A stretch of 64,000 nucleotides of DNA from Cobetia amphilecti (GCF_030010415.1 NZ_JASCSA010000016.1); one strand, 5' to 3'; positions 35,174-45,027 are shown, counted from the first letter of the stretch. Program-made: numbers and translations. Notes: a model not told the origin generated them from the sequence alone.

Positions 35174-37774
35174 ATGGATTCACAGGATACTTCTCAACAG
35201 TACGCTCCCGATCAGATCGAACAGGCTGCCCAGCAGTACTGGGAGAAAAATCAGTGTTTCAAGGCGGTGGAAGATGCCAACCGCGAGAAGTTCTACTGCC
35301 TGTCGATGTTCCCCTACCCCAGCGGCAAGCTGCACATGGGTCACGTGCGCAACTACACCATCGGTGACGTGATCTCGCGCTTCCAGCGCATGCAGGGCAA
35401 GAACGTCATGCAGCCGATGGGCTGGGATGCCTTCGGCCTGCCGGCGGAAAACGCCGCGATGAAGAACAACGTCGCGCCGGGCAAGTGGACCCACGAGAAC
35501 ATCGCCTACATGCGCGATCAGCTCAAGGCGCTGGGCTTCGCCTACGACTGGAGCCGTGAGTTCGCCACCTGCGACCTGGAATACTATCGCTGGGAGCAGT
35601 GGTTCTTCGCCAAGCTGGTCGAGAAGGGTGTCGTCTACAAGAAGAGTTCCATCGTCAACTGGGACCCGGCGGATCAGACCGTGCTCGCCAATGAGCAGGT
35701 CATCGACGGCCGTGGCTGGCGTTCCGGCGCGCTGATCGAGCGCAAGGAAATCCCGCAGTGGTTCCTGCGCATCACCGATTACGCCGAAGAGCTGCTGGCC
35801 GACCTCGACAAGGTCGAGTGGCCGGAGCAGGTCAAGACCATGCAGCGCAACTGGATCGGCAAGTCGCGCGGTGTCGAACTGAGCTTCGGCCTCGATGCCA
35901 AGGCCAGCCAGGTGCAGGAATCCCTGACCGTCTTCACCACCCGTCCGGACACCCTGATGGGCGTGACCTACGTCGGCGTCGCCGCCGCTCACCCGCTGGC
36001 CAAGGCCGCGGCGGAGCACAATGCGGCGCTTGCCGAGTTCAACGCCGAGTGCGCGCGTGGCGGCACCAGCGAAGCCGACATGGCGACCATGGAAAAACGC
36101 GGCATGGACACCGGGTTCAAGGCCATCCACCCGCTGACGGGCCGTGAAGTGCCGGTCTTCGTCGCCAACTTCGTGCTGATGGAATACGGCACCGGTGCCG
36201 TGATGGCCGTGCCGGCCCACGACGAGCGTGACCACGAATTCGCCACCAAGTACGACCTGCCGATCGAAGCCGTGATCGCCGATGCCGACGGCAATGCGCC
36301 CGACGTCAGCGAAGCCGCCTTCACCGAGCACGGCGTGCTGATCAACTCCGGTGACTTCGATGGCCTCGACTTCGAGAGCGCCTTCGATGCCATCGCCGCG
36401 CGCCTGGTCGAGCAGGGCCGTGGTGAGGTCAAGACCAACTTCCGTCTGCGCGACTGGGGCGTCTCCCGTCAGCGCTACTGGGGCGCACCGATTCCGGTCA
36501 AGAATGGCCCGAACGGTGAATCCATCCCGCTGACCGACGACGAACTGCCGGTCGCTCTGCCGCTGGAAGTCGAATTCGACGCCTCCGGTGGCTCGCCGAT
36601 CAAGAAGATGCCGTCCTTCAGTGACCTGGGCGATGGCTGGCAGCGCGAGACCGACACCTTCGACACCTTCATGGAGTCCTCCTGGTACTACGCGCGCTTC
36701 TGCTGTGCGGACAACGCCGATGCCATGCTGGACGAGCGCGCCAACTACTGGCTGCCGGTCGATTACTACATCGGCGGCATCGAGCACGCCATCCTGCACC
36801 TGCTCTACTCGCGCTTCTTCCACAAGCTGATGCGTGACTTCGGTCTGGTCGAAAGCGACGAGCCGTTCAAGCAGCTGCTGACCCAGGGCATGGTGATCGC
36901 GGACACCTACTACCGCATCAACGCCAAGGGCGGCCGTGACTGGTTCAACCCGCTGGACGTGGACGTCGAGACCGACGACAAGGGCCGCGCCATCAAGGCC
37001 GTACTGAAGTCCGATGGTCTGCCGGTGGAAATCGGTGGCACCGAGAAGATGTCCAAGTCCAAGAACAACGGCGTGGACCCGCAGTCGATGATCGACCGCT
37101 TCGGTGCCGACACCGTGCGCCTGTTCATGATGTTCGCCGCGCCGCCGGAGCAGTCGCTGGAATGGTCCGATTCCGGTGTCGAAGGCGCACACCGCTTCGT
37201 CAAGCGCGTCTGGCGTCTGGTCCACGAGCATGTCGCCGCCGGCACTCCGGGCGCGCTGGACGTGACCGCCCTGAACGATGATCAGAAGGCACTGCGTCGC
37301 AAGACACACGAGACCATCGCCAAGTGCAGCGATGACATCGGCCGCCGCACCACCTTCAACACCGCCATCGCGGCCGTGATGGAGCTGGTCAACGCCATCA
37401 GCCGCTTCGAGGACACCTCCGAGCAGGGTCTGGCCGTCAGCCGTGAAGCCGTCGAGGCCTGCGTGCTGCTGCTGTCGCCGATCATCCCGCATGCCAGCCA
37501 CTCGCTGTGGGCGACACTGGGCCACGACGAAGCCGTGATCGACGCCAGCTGGCCGGCCGCCGATGCCGAGGCGATGAAGAAGGACAGCATCGAGCTGGTC
37601 GTGCAGGTCAACGGCAAGCTGCGTGCGCGTCTGTCCTTCGCCGCCGATGCCGATCGCGACGCCATCGAAGCCGCGGCGCTGGCAGATGCCAATGTCACCA
37701 AGCACACCGATGGCAAGACGGTGCGCAAGGTGATCGTGGTGCCGGGCAAGCTGGTCAATATCGTCGCCAACTGA
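35174..37774 (+). CDS. leuS: Leucyl-tRNA synthetase
   Basis: Class I aminoacyl-tRNA synthetase charging tRNA-Leu. The product is 866 residues. HIGH appears as KLHMGHVRN (about residue 50), the CP1 editing domain has the threonine-rich TTRPDTLMGVTYVG, and KMSKS appears as EKMSKSKNNGVDP. The C-terminal anticodon-binding and appended domains are complete. The ATG at 35174 is preferred; a GTG at 35162 is an alternative with AAGG too close upstream. It is followed by lptE and holA as in E. coli. Confidence 0.97.
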   Translation: MDSQDTSQQYAPDQIEQAAQQYWEKNQCFKAVEDANREKFYCLSMFPYPSGKLHMGHVRNYTIGDVISRFQRMQGKNVMQPMGWDAFGLPAENAAMKNNVAPGKWTHENIAYMRDQLKALGFAYDWSREFATCDLEYYRWEQWFFAKLVEKGVVYKKSSIVNWDPADQTVLANEQVIDGRGWRSGALIERKEIPQWFLRITDYAEELLADLDKVEWPEQVKTMQRNWIGKSRGVELSFGLDAKASQVQESLTVFTTRPDTLMGVTYVGVAAAHPLAKAAAEHNAALAEFNAECARGGTSEADMATMEKRGMDTGFKAIHPLTGREVPVFVANFVLMEYGTGAVMAVPAHDERDHEFATKYDLPIEAVIADADGNAPDVSEAAFTEHGVLINSGDFDGLDFESAFDAIAARLVEQGRGEVKTNFRLRDWGVSRQRYWGAPIPVKNGPNGESIPLTDDELPVALPLEVEFDASGGSPIKKMPSFSDLGDGWQRETDTFDTFMESSWYYARFCCADNADAMLDERANYWLPVDYYIGGIEHAILHLLYSRFFHKLMRDFGLVESDEPFKQLLTQGMVIADTYYRINAKGGRDWFNPLDVDVETDDKGRAIKAVLKSDGLPVEIGGTEKMSKSKNNGVDPQSMIDRFGADTVRLFMMFAAPPEQSLEWSDSGVEGAHRFVKRVWRLVHEHVAAGTPGALDVTALNDDQKALRRKTHETIAKCSDDIGRRTTFNTAIAAVMELVNAISRFEDTSEQGLAVSREAVEACVLLLSPIIPHASHSLWATLGHDEAVIDASWPAADAEAMKKDSIELVVQVNGKLRARLSFAADADRDAIEAAALADANVTKHTDGKTVRKVIVVPGKLVNIVAN

Positions 37775-37824
37775 TAGCGACCCGACCAGACCGAGCAAGA
37801 TACCGGCGGCCAGGGTCGCCGGTC

Positions 37825-37866
37825 CCGTCAGAGACAGACACCTGGAAGGATGTCGGTCTCTGACGG
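37825..37866 (+). terminator. Hairpin between leuS and lptE
   Basis: CCGTCAGAGAC (37825-37835) and GTCTCTGACGG (37856-37866) pair perfectly around a 20-base internal region with weak pairing. No T-tract; may separate leuS and lptE transcripts partially. Confidence 0.5.
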
Positions 37867-37955
37867 CCATATTCCGTGCGCTGCGTGATGCTGACAGGCA
37901 CCACGCAGCGCTCTCGCAAGATATTCATGACACCCGTTCATGACAGGAGGTCACG

Positions 37956-38501
37956 GTGACGCAAGCGAAGTCTTCCAGTGTTTCAGCAGACACATCAGAG
38001 CGTGCATCCCGCGGCCTCGGCCGCCGTCGTGTGCTGGCCGCCCTCGGCGTCGGCCTGGCGCTGACACTGAGCGGCTGCGGCTTCCAGCTGCGCGGCGTGA
38101 ATGATGCGCCGATGGCCATCACCGAGCTGGACGTCCAGGCACCGATCACCAAGACCCACGACGCCCTGCGCGACGCTCTCGAGCGTGCCGACGTCCAGTT
38201 GAGCGACAGCGCCCCGCTGACCCTCAATCTGGGCAAGGTTCGTGAGAACGTGCAGCAGATCACCTACGGCGATGCCGGCAGCATCAAGCGTGAGCTGACC
38301 TATCGCCTGACCTACTCGCTGCAGCGCAAGTCCGATGGGGCCTATCTGGCCAACCAGCAGGAGCTGCAGGCCAGCAGCCTCTACTACACCAACGATGACG
38401 ACCTGCTCAACACCGATGACCTGCGTGAGCGCGCGGCTGGGGAAGTCAATCGTGACCTGAGCCGTCAGTTGCTTGAGCGCCTGCGGGCGATCAAGCCCTG
38501 A
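37956..38501 (+). CDS. lptE: LPS-assembly lipoprotein LptE
   Basis: Outer-membrane lipoprotein that plugs the LptD translocon for lipopolysaccharide insertion. The product is 181 residues. A type II signal peptide (GRRRVLAALGVGLALTLSGC) places the acylated Cys near residue 41, followed by the family hallmark GFQLRG. The ITYGDAGSIKRELTY and SSLYYTNDDDLL segments also fit. The N-terminus before the signal is unusually long and Ser-rich (about 20 residues). GTG start with AGGAGG upstream. Position between leuS and holA is the conserved one. Confidence 0.93.
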   Translation: MTQAKSSSVSADTSERASRGLGRRRVLAALGVGLALTLSGCGFQLRGVNDAPMAITELDVQAPITKTHDALRDALERADVQLSDSAPLTLNLGKVRENVQQITYGDAGSIKRELTYRLTYSLQRKSDGAYLANQQELQASSLYYTNDDDLLNTDDLRERAAGEVNRDLSRQLLERLRAIKP

Positions 38502-38808
38502 GCTCCACGCTTCCGCACTGAGGCGCCCCGTTCGTGAGTCATGAGTCGTGATCCATGAGTGCTGAAAGGCCTGACGATTGACGACAGGCGAAGCCGGGAG
38601 AAGTGGAAGAAAGCTGGCAGCAGTTGGTAGAGATTGGAAATCGCAACGTTCGCCAGGCACGGCTCCACGATATCGGGCAACCGATCATCATGGGGCCGTG
38701 CCTGTTCAGGGCCACCATCACGCCAGGGGCTAGCACCCTGCTCGTGACTGGTCGCCTGAGCCTTAGGCGCACTTGCCCACCAGACCCGCGCAGTATCGAA
38801 GGACATTC
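38502..38808 (+). other. Intergenic region between lptE and holA
   Basis: A 307-base gap with no convincing gene. Near 38533-38562 the motif ATGAGT/GTGAGT recurs three times at short spacing. GAAGGA before 38809 is the holA ribosome binding site. Confidence 0.5.
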
Positions 38809-39867
38809 ATGAAGGTCTATCCCGATAAGCTCGACGAGCAGCTCAACAAGCGCCTGTCTCCCGTCTACATCGTGGCCGGTGATGAGCCGCTGATTCACCA
38901 GGAAAGCTGCGACGCCATCCGGCGTGCGGCGCGCGCTGCCGGTGTCGAGGAGCGCGAGGTACTGCATGTCGAGAACGGCTTTCAGTGGGGCCGTTTGACC
39001 GAGTCTGCCGCCAGCATGTCACTGTTCGCCTCGCGCAAGCTGATCGAGCTGCGCATGGGCACCCAGAGTGCCGGCCAGGAAGGCAGCAAGGTCCTCAAGG
39101 CCTACGCCGAGCGCATCGAGAAGGATGGCGACATCCTGCTGATCACCGCAGCGCGTCTCGATCGCAAGGTGCAGCAGACGGCGTGGTTCAAGGCATTGGA
39201 GAAGGTCGGCGTCTTCATCGCGGTGTGGCCGGTGGACCATTCCCGCCTCGGCTTCTGGATTCGCGACCGCGCCCGTCGTCACGGCCTCGAGCTGAATCAG
39301 GACGCCGCTCGCCTGCTGGCCGAGCGCATCGAGGGCAATCTGCTGGCCGCGGATCAGGAGCTGCAGAAGCTGGCGCTGCTGCACCCGCCGGGCGCGCGCC
39401 TGGATGGCAATGCCATCATCCAGGGCGTCGAGGACAATGCCCGCTATGATGTCTTCACGCTGGCCGATGCGTGTCTGAAGGGGGAAGTCGAGCGCAGTGG
39501 CCGCATCGTGCTCGGGCTGCGGGGAGAAGGCGTCGAGCCGCCGGTGATCCTATGGGCGCTGACCCGCGAGCTGCGCACCCTGCTCTCGCTGCGCCAGCAC
39601 CTCGATCAAGGCCAGAGCTTCGAGCATGCCTGCAAGGCGCAGAAGCCGATGATCTTCGACAAGCGTCGCCCCTTCTATCAACAGGCGCTCAACCGTCTGC
39701 CCCACAAGCGCCTGCACAAGCTGCTGCTGTTCTCGCAGCGACTCGACATGGCGATCAAGGGCGGGATGACGCTGCCCATCTGGGACGGGATGGTCGACCT
39801 CGCCCTGACGATTGCCGGTGGACGCGGCCCACTGGCCGAACTGCCTCACGCCTACAAGGTGGTGTGA
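38809..39867 (+). CDS. holA: DNA polymerase III subunit delta
   Basis: Clamp-loader subunit that opens the beta clamp. The product is 352 residues (E. coli HolA 343). MKVYPDKLDEQLNKRLSPVY then IVAGDEPLIHQESCDAIR is the normal N-terminus; LLAERIEGNLLAADQELQKL and VILWALTRELRTLL fit domains II and III. The start at 38809 has GAAGGA upstream and replaces a possible one at 38773. It follows lptE, as in many gammaproteobacteria. Confidence 0.95.
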   Translation: MKVYPDKLDEQLNKRLSPVYIVAGDEPLIHQESCDAIRRAARAAGVEEREVLHVENGFQWGRLTESAASMSLFASRKLIELRMGTQSAGQEGSKVLKAYAERIEKDGDILLITAARLDRKVQQTAWFKALEKVGVFIAVWPVDHSRLGFWIRDRARRHGLELNQDAARLLAERIEGNLLAADQELQKLALLHPPGARLDGNAIIQGVEDNARYDVFTLADACLKGEVERSGRIVLGLRGEGVEPPVILWALTRELRTLLSLRQHLDQGQSFEHACKAQKPMIFDKRRPFYQQALNRLPHKRLHKLLLFSQRLDMAIKGGMTLPIWDGMVDLALTIAGGRGPLAELPHAYKVV

Positions 39868-39888
39868 TTCAGACACCCGGGAGAATAC

Positions 39889-40239
39889 ATGCAGACTTCC
39901 TCCAGCACGCTTGGCGAAGCCGTCGACGTCGAGACCCTGCGGCGGTGGCTCGCCGAAGGCAATACCTTGACAGTGGAAGTGCAGACGCTGGATCAGGGGC
40001 TTCATGTGGTTCGCCTGCATCACGCCGCAGGCATCAGTCGCCTGGTCGATGACAACGGCCAGTCCCTGAGTTTCACCGGCACCCAGTGGATCAGCCGCCT
40101 GCTGTTGCCGCTGGGGCTGACCCACGGCGTGCAGACCTGGGCGGAAGTACAGGATGAGATGATCGGCCTGCCCACGACGCCGATCGACAATGCCAGCCTG
40201 CTGGCCCATGGCACGCGCGTGGCCTTCCAGACGCGCTAG
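39889..40239 (+). CDS. Small conserved protein, possibly DUF6482
   Basis: A soluble 116-residue protein without signal peptide. It reads as alternating beta strands (LTVEVQTLDQGLHVVRL) followed by SRLVDDNGQSLSFTG. The small-domain pattern resembles DUF6482 proteins of gammaproteobacteria, but I recall that family only loosely. It starts 21 bases after holA with GGGAG before the ATG, so it is probably co-transcribed. Function unknown. Confidence 0.7.
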   Translation: MQTSSSTLGEAVDVETLRRWLAEGNTLTVEVQTLDQGLHVVRLHHAAGISRLVDDNGQSLSFTGTQWISRLLLPLGLTHGVQTWAEVQDEMIGLPTTPIDNASLLAHGTRVAFQTR

Positions 40240-40258
40240 ACGCTGCGCGCCACGCCTC

Positions 40259-40352
40259 TCCTCACTTGTCTTGCTCCCCTGCTCCTCGCTTGTCTTTCTC
40301 CCCTGCTCCTCGCTTGTCTTTCTCTTCAGCTCTCCTCTTGTCTTTCTTCGCC
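40259..40352. repeat. 24-bp imperfect tandem repeat x4
   Basis: Units at 40259-40282, 40283-40306, 40307-40330 and a diverged 40331-40352. Each contains CTTGTCTTTCT or a close variant. The block is strongly pyrimidine-rich on the plus strand. It lies between the stop codon at 40239 and the terminator at 40359. Confidence 0.88.
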
Positions 40353-40358
40353 AATCAT

Positions 40359-40396
40359 CAAGACGCCCCCACCAGCAGGCTGATGGGGGCGTCTTG
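40359..40396. terminator. Bidirectional terminator
   Basis: CAAGACGCCCCCA and TGGGGGCGTCTTG pair perfectly around a 12-base loop. It separates the small gene ending at 40239 from the convergent amidohydrolase gene. Confidence 0.8.
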
Positions 40397-40480
40397 TCAT
40401 TCGGCTTATGCGGCTTTTGCGGCTTATACAAGTGATGCCGCGTCACTCAATTGCGCCCTGCGAGCGTGACAACTCTTCGC

Positions 40481-41413
40481 TCAGTGCGCCGCATCCGCCT
40501 TGGACTTCACGAACGCCTTGTAGCCGTACAGTTTGCGCGGATTGTCGCGGAAGATCTTCTCGCGCATCTCGCGCTCCGGCAACCAGCGCTGCATCAGCTC
40601 GGCCAGGGTGTCCTCTTCCGGCATCTCGACGCCGATATAGGGATGCGGCCAGTCACTGCCCCACACCACGCGCTCCGGATTGGCCGCCACCAGCGCCCGC
40701 ACCAGCGCCGTGACATCGGAGTAAGGCAAGCGACCACGCGTGGTCAGTCGGTAAGGCGCCGACAGCTTGACCCAGGTGCGCCCCTGCTTGAGCAGTCGAC
40801 ACAGCGCGGCAAAGCCGGGACATTCAGGGCCACGCGTGGCCGCCAGATGGCCCATGTGGTCGATCACCACCGGCACCGGCAAGCTGCCGAGGCGCGCTTC
40901 CATGTCACGGAAGGTCGAGACGTCGATCAGACATTCCAGGTGCCACTTGAAGCGTGCCAGGCGATCCGCCAGCAGCACCACATCCCGCCAGCGCAACCCA
41001 CCGGCGAAGATCAGGTTGAGGCGAACGCCACAGACACCCAGCTCGGAGAGCCGCTCTAGCTCGGCATCACTGATGTCGGGGGTGACAACCGCCACGCCAC
41101 GGTAATCCAGCCCACGCTCACGACAGCTGTGCAGGCTGTCGCACAGCAGGCGATTGTCATAGCCATAGACACTGGGCTGTATCAGCACGCCATGGCTGGC
41201 GCCCAATGCATGATGCATCTCGAGTGCTTCATTGAGCCCCACCGGGGCCGGGTCATAGGTTCTGTCCGCCGCCAATGGGTAACGCACCGGGTCACCAAAC
41301 AGGTGAAGGTGACAATCTATACTGCCCACCGGCAACCGGAAGGTCAGGGGGTGTGGCAAGGGTCTGGGCGGCGTGGCGCGCGGCAGATCCTGCTCGACAT
41401 GATTCCAGTCCAT
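40481..41413 (-). CDS. Amidohydrolase-family metal-dependent hydrolase
   Basis: TIM-barrel hydrolase of 310 residues related to 2-pyrone-4,6-dicarboxylate lactonase and similar amidohydrolase-2 enzymes. The metal-binding CHLHLFG motif lies near residue 35, PVVIDHMGHL provides another His, and VVWGSDWPHPY gives the conserved Asp. The substrate is unknown; lactones or aromatic-degradation intermediates are typical of the family. The ATG at 41413 is preferred because GAGGGAG lies before it. It sits between fadA and an unrelated convergent gene, so context gives no clear substrate. Confidence 0.85.
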   Translation of the reverse strand: MDWNHVEQDLPRATPPRPLPHPLTFRLPVGSIDCHLHLFGDPVRYPLAADRTYDPAPVGLNEALEMHHALGASHGVLIQPSVYGYDNRLLCDSLHSCRERGLDYRGVAVVTPDISDAELERLSELGVCGVRLNLIFAGGLRWRDVVLLADRLARFKWHLECLIDVSTFRDMEARLGSLPVPVVIDHMGHLAATRGPECPGFAALCRLLKQGRTWVKLSAPYRLTTRGRLPYSDVTALVRALVAANPERVVWGSDWPHPYIGVEMPEEDTLAELMQRWLPEREMREKIFRDNPRKLYGYKAFVKSKADAAH

Positions 41414-41529
41414 CGATGCGACTCCCTCGCGTAACCTCAATCATCAAGCCCGGGGCGACGTGACGCTCGATCGCCCATTGCCACGATACTGCGCCGCCCC
41501 TCTCGTTTCCAGACAAAAGCCTGCCGACG

Positions 41530-41560
41530 AAAAAGCGGCATGTCCGAAGACATGCCGCTT
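41530..41560 (-). terminator. Terminator of fadBA
   Basis: On the minus strand AAGCGGCATGTC and GACATGCCGCTT pair around a TTCG tetraloop and are followed by TTTT. It is 45 bases past the fadA stop. Confidence 0.9.
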
Positions 41561-41604
41561 GAGGTATCAGGCGAGGCCTGATCGCTTATCGAAGACGCTG
41601 ACGT

Positions 41605-42783
41605 TCAGTCGAGGCGCTCGAACACGGTCGCGACGCCCTGGCCCATGCCGATGCACATGGTCGCCAGGCCCAGGCGAGTGTTCTGCTGCTTCATGACGTT
41701 GAGCAGCGTGGTGCAGATACGCGAACCGGAGCAACCCAGCGGGTGGCCCAGCGCGATGGCGCCGCCGTTGAGGTTGACCGCCGTATCGACACGCTCCAAT
41801 AGGCCAAGGTCCTTGAGCACCGGAATCGACTGCGCCGCGAAGGCCTCATTGAGCTCGACGGTCTGGATGTCCTCGATGGTCAGGCCTGCCGCCTTGAGCG
41901 CCTGCTTGGAGGCCGGCACCGGCCCGTAACCCATGATGGAGGCGTCACAGCCCGCCACGCCAGTAGAGAGCACACGAGCGATGGGCTTGAGGCCCAGCGC
42001 TTCGGCGCGCTCGGCACTCATCACCGCCATGCCCGAGGCGCCCACCGACAGCGCGGAAGAGGTGCCCGCCGTCACGCTGCCGCCCTTGGGATCGAACACC
42101 GGCTTGAGGTTGCCCATGGATTCCATGCTGGCATCGCCACGGATGACCTCATCGCGGGTCACCATCACGCGACGCCCCTCGGCATCATGGCCCTCGACGC
42201 CGATGATCTCGTCATCAAAGCGACCTTCATCGGCGGCGGCCTGGGCACGCTGGTGAGAGCGCACGCCGAACTCATCCTGCTGCTCACGACTCACGCCATG
42301 CATCTTGCCGAGCAGTTCCGCGGTCAGGCCCATCATCATCGCCGCCTTGGCCGCATGCTTGCTGGCCGCCGGGTTGACGTCGACCCCGTGTGCCATCGGC
42401 ACGTGCTCCATGTGCTCGACACCGCCGATGATATAGAAGTCGCCCATGCCGGCCTTGATGTTGGCGGTGGCGATATGCAGGGCACTCATCGAGGAACCAC
42501 ACAGGCGGTTGACCGTCTGCGCCGGCACGGTACGCGGAATGCCGGTCATGATGGCGGCATTCCGCGCGATATTCATGGACTGCTCCAGGGTCTGGTTGAC
42601 GCAGCCCCAGATGATGTCGTCGACCTCGGCCGGCACCAGGCCGGGATTGCGATCGAACAGCGCCTGCATCACCGCGGCGGACAGATTCTCGGCACGCACG
42701 TGTCGGAAGGCGCCATTCTTGGCCTTGGCCATGGCGGTACGCACGCCATCGACGATTACCACATCTCTCGGATTCAGATTCAT
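41605..42783 (-). CDS. fadA: 3-ketoacyl-CoA thiolase FadA
   Basis: Thiolytic last step of beta-oxidation; forms the trifunctional complex with FadB. The product is 392 residues. The acyl-accepting Cys is in VNRLCGSSMSALH (about residue 94), the catalytic His in GGAIALGHPLGCSGSR, and the second Cys in TMCIGMGQGVA. Lies 93 bases downstream of fadB in a two-gene operon closed by a strong terminator. Confidence 0.96.
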   Translation of the reverse strand: MNLNPRDVVIVDGVRTAMAKAKNGAFRHVRAENLSAAVMQALFDRNPGLVPAEVDDIIWGCVNQTLEQSMNIARNAAIMTGIPRTVPAQTVNRLCGSSMSALHIATANIKAGMGDFYIIGGVEHMEHVPMAHGVDVNPAASKHAAKAAMMMGLTAELLGKMHGVSREQQDEFGVRSHQRAQAAADEGRFDDEIIGVEGHDAEGRRVMVTRDEVIRGDASMESMGNLKPVFDPKGGSVTAGTSSALSVGASGMAVMSAERAEALGLKPIARVLSTGVAGCDASIMGYGPVPASKQALKAAGLTIEDIQTVELNEAFAAQSIPVLKDLGLLERVDTAVNLNGGAIALGHPLGCSGSRICTTLLNVMKQQNTRLGLATMCIGMGQGVATVFERLD

Positions 42784-42876
42784 TGTCTGGCTCCCTCATG
42801 GCCCTCGCTGTCGCGAGGGCCGAAAATTCTGGTCGGATAGTGCTGGCGGCCACTCGGGCGCTCAGCCATCAAAGGC

Positions 42877-45027
42877 TCAGGAGTAGAAGGCTTCGCCACG
42901 TTTGGCGCGCTCGCGCAGCGCCTCGGTCGGGCGATACAGCGGCCCCAGCTCATCGGCCAGGCTGTCGGCCAGCGCGACGAACTCGGCCACGCCCATGGCA
43001 TCGACATAGCGCAGCGCGCCACCACGGAACGGCGGGAAACCGATGCCGTAGATCAAGGCCATGTCGGCCTCGGCCGGGCTGCCGACGATGTCGTCTTCCA
43101 GGCAGCGGATGGTTTCCATGCACAGCGGCACCATCATGCGCGCGATGATGTCTTCATCGGAGAACTCGCGCGTCTCGCTGACGACCTGGGCCACCAGCGC
43201 CTGAGCCTCATCATCCGCCAGCTTCTTCGGCTTGCCCTTGCGGTCTTCCTCGTAGCGGTAGAAGCCCAGATCGTTCTTCTGGCCGAGGCGCTGGTTGTCG
43301 TACATCACCTGGATGGCGGTCTTGCCGTCACGCGCCATGCGGTCCGGGAAGCCTTCCGCCATCACGGCATTGGCGTGCACCGCGGTATCCATGCCGACCA
43401 CATCCAGCAGGTAGGCCGGGCCCATCGGCCAGCCGAACTTCTCCATCACCTTGTCGACGCGCTGATAGTCGGCGCCCTTCTCGACCAGCAGGCTGAAGCC
43501 ACCGAAGTAGGGGAACAGCACGCGGTTGACCAGAAAGCCCGGGCAGTCGTTGACGACGATCGGCGTCTTGCCCATCTGGCGGGCATAGGCGACGGTCGCG
43601 GCGATGGCCGCATCGCTGGACTTCTCGCCACGGATGACCTCGACCAGCGGCATGCGGTGCACCGGGTTGAAGAAGTGCATGCCGCAGAAGTTCTCGGGAC
43701 GCTTGAGCGACTCGGCCAGCCGCGTGATGGAGATGGTCGAGGTGTTGGAGGTCAGGATGGCGTCCTCGGCGACGTTGTCCTCGAGCTCGGCCAGCACAGA
43801 GGCCTTGACCTTGGGATTCTCGACCACCGCCTCGACGACCAGGTCCACATTGCCGAAGTCACCGTAGGACAGCGTCGGGCGGATGTTGGACAGGCCCTGC
43901 GCCATCTTCTCGGTGGTCAGCTTACCGCGCTCGACGCCCTTGCCGAACAGCTTGCGAGCCTCCTTCAGGCCCAGTTCGATGGCCTCGCCGTTGATGTCCT
44001 TCATCAGGATCGGCGTGCCCTTGCTGGCGCTCTGATAGGCGATGCCGCCGCCCATGATGCCGGCCCCCAGCACGGCGGCCTGCTTGATCTCGCTGGCCTG
44101 CTTCTCGTAGCCCTTGGCTTTCTTCTTGACCACCTGATCGTTCATGAACAGGCCGACCAGATTGAAGGCCACGTCGGTCAGCGCCATCCTGGCGAAGGTC
44201 TTGGCCTCGATGGCCTGGGCACGCTCACGCGATTCCCCCGCGCCCTTCTGGATGACCTTGATGGCCTCCACCGGCGCCGGATAGTGCGGACCGGCCTTGC
44301 CGGCCACGAAGCCCTTGGCGGTCTCGAAGGCCATCATCTGCTCGATGGCATTGAGCTTGAGTGGCGAGGTCTTCTCGAGACGACGCGCCTGATAGTCCAG
44401 CTCACCGGCGTTGGCACGCGCCAGAATGTCGAGTGCCGCCGCATCCAGCTCGTCCACCGGCAGGACGGCATCGACGGCGCCCACTGCCAGCGCCTTGTCG
44501 GCACGGTTCTCGGTGCCACCACAGATCCACTCGATGGCGTTGTCTGCCCCGATCAGACGCGGCAGTCGTACACAGCCCGCCCAGCCGGGGATGATGCCGA
44601 GCTTGGTTTCCGGCAGGCCGATCTTGGCGCTGTCGGCCATGACCCGGAAATCGGTGGTCAGGGTGATCTCGCAGCCGCCGCCCAGCGCCAGCCCATTGAT
44701 GGCAGTGACGGTGGGGAACGGCAGGTCCTCGATGGCGTTGAAGATGCCATGGATGTTCATGTTCATGTCGATGAGGAAGGCTTCATCCTTCTCGAACATC
44801 TGATGGAACTCGGTGATATCGGCACCGACCACGAACGCTTCCTTGGCGGAGCGGATGACCAGCCCCTTGAGATCGGCCGTCGCCTTGATGGCCTCGACCG
44901 CCTCTCCCAGCTCCTTGAGTACGTAGCTGGCCAGCTTGTTGACCGATTCGCCTTCAAGATCGAGGGTCAACAGGGCGATGGCGTCCTGATTGGCCTCGAC
45001 GGTTAGCGTTTTGCCTGAATAGATCAT
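42877..45027 (-). CDS. fadB: Fatty-acid oxidation complex alpha subunit FadB
   Basis: Multifunctional enoyl-CoA hydratase, 3-hydroxyacyl-CoA dehydrogenase and isomerase/epimerase. The product is 716 residues (E. coli FadB 729). The hydratase half has ALGGGCEITLTTDFRVMAD and GLPETKLGIIPGWAG with both catalytic Glu; the dehydrogenase half has AAVLGAGIMGGGIAYQSA for NAD and CGMHFFNPVHRMPLVEVI with the catalytic His. It is the first gene of fadBA. A PsrA-type palindrome lies upstream at 45182-45199. Confidence 0.96.
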   Translation of the reverse strand: MIYSGKTLTVEANQDAIALLTLDLEGESVNKLASYVLKELGEAVEAIKATADLKGLVIRSAKEAFVVGADITEFHQMFEKDEAFLIDMNMNIHGIFNAIEDLPFPTVTAINGLALGGGCEITLTTDFRVMADSAKIGLPETKLGIIPGWAGCVRLPRLIGADNAIEWICGGTENRADKALAVGAVDAVLPVDELDAAALDILARANAGELDYQARRLEKTSPLKLNAIEQMMAFETAKGFVAGKAGPHYPAPVEAIKVIQKGAGESRERAQAIEAKTFARMALTDVAFNLVGLFMNDQVVKKKAKGYEKQASEIKQAAVLGAGIMGGGIAYQSASKGTPILMKDINGEAIELGLKEARKLFGKGVERGKLTTEKMAQGLSNIRPTLSYGDFGNVDLVVEAVVENPKVKASVLAELEDNVAEDAILTSNTSTISITRLAESLKRPENFCGMHFFNPVHRMPLVEVIRGEKSSDAAIAATVAYARQMGKTPIVVNDCPGFLVNRVLFPYFGGFSLLVEKGADYQRVDKVMEKFGWPMGPAYLLDVVGMDTAVHANAVMAEGFPDRMARDGKTAIQVMYDNQRLGQKNDLGFYRYEEDRKGKPKKLADDEAQALVAQVVSETREFSDEDIIARMMVPLCMETIRCLEDDIVGSPAEADMALIYGIGFPPFRGGALRYVDAMGVAEFVALADSLADELGPLYRPTEALRERAKRGEAFYS

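Noticed and set aside
35180..37870. 896-codon open frame antisense to leuS
   Set aside because: It mirrors the leuS codons in a GC-rich genome; composition is His/Asp/Val/Gly-biased without domain features, and leuS is certain.
40259..40352. Considered as a CRISPR-like array
   Set aside because: The units are directly adjacent with no unique spacers and no cas genes are present.
43375..45006. 543-codon open frame antisense to fadB
   Set aside because: fadB is unambiguous and the antisense frame has no domain or ribosome binding site.
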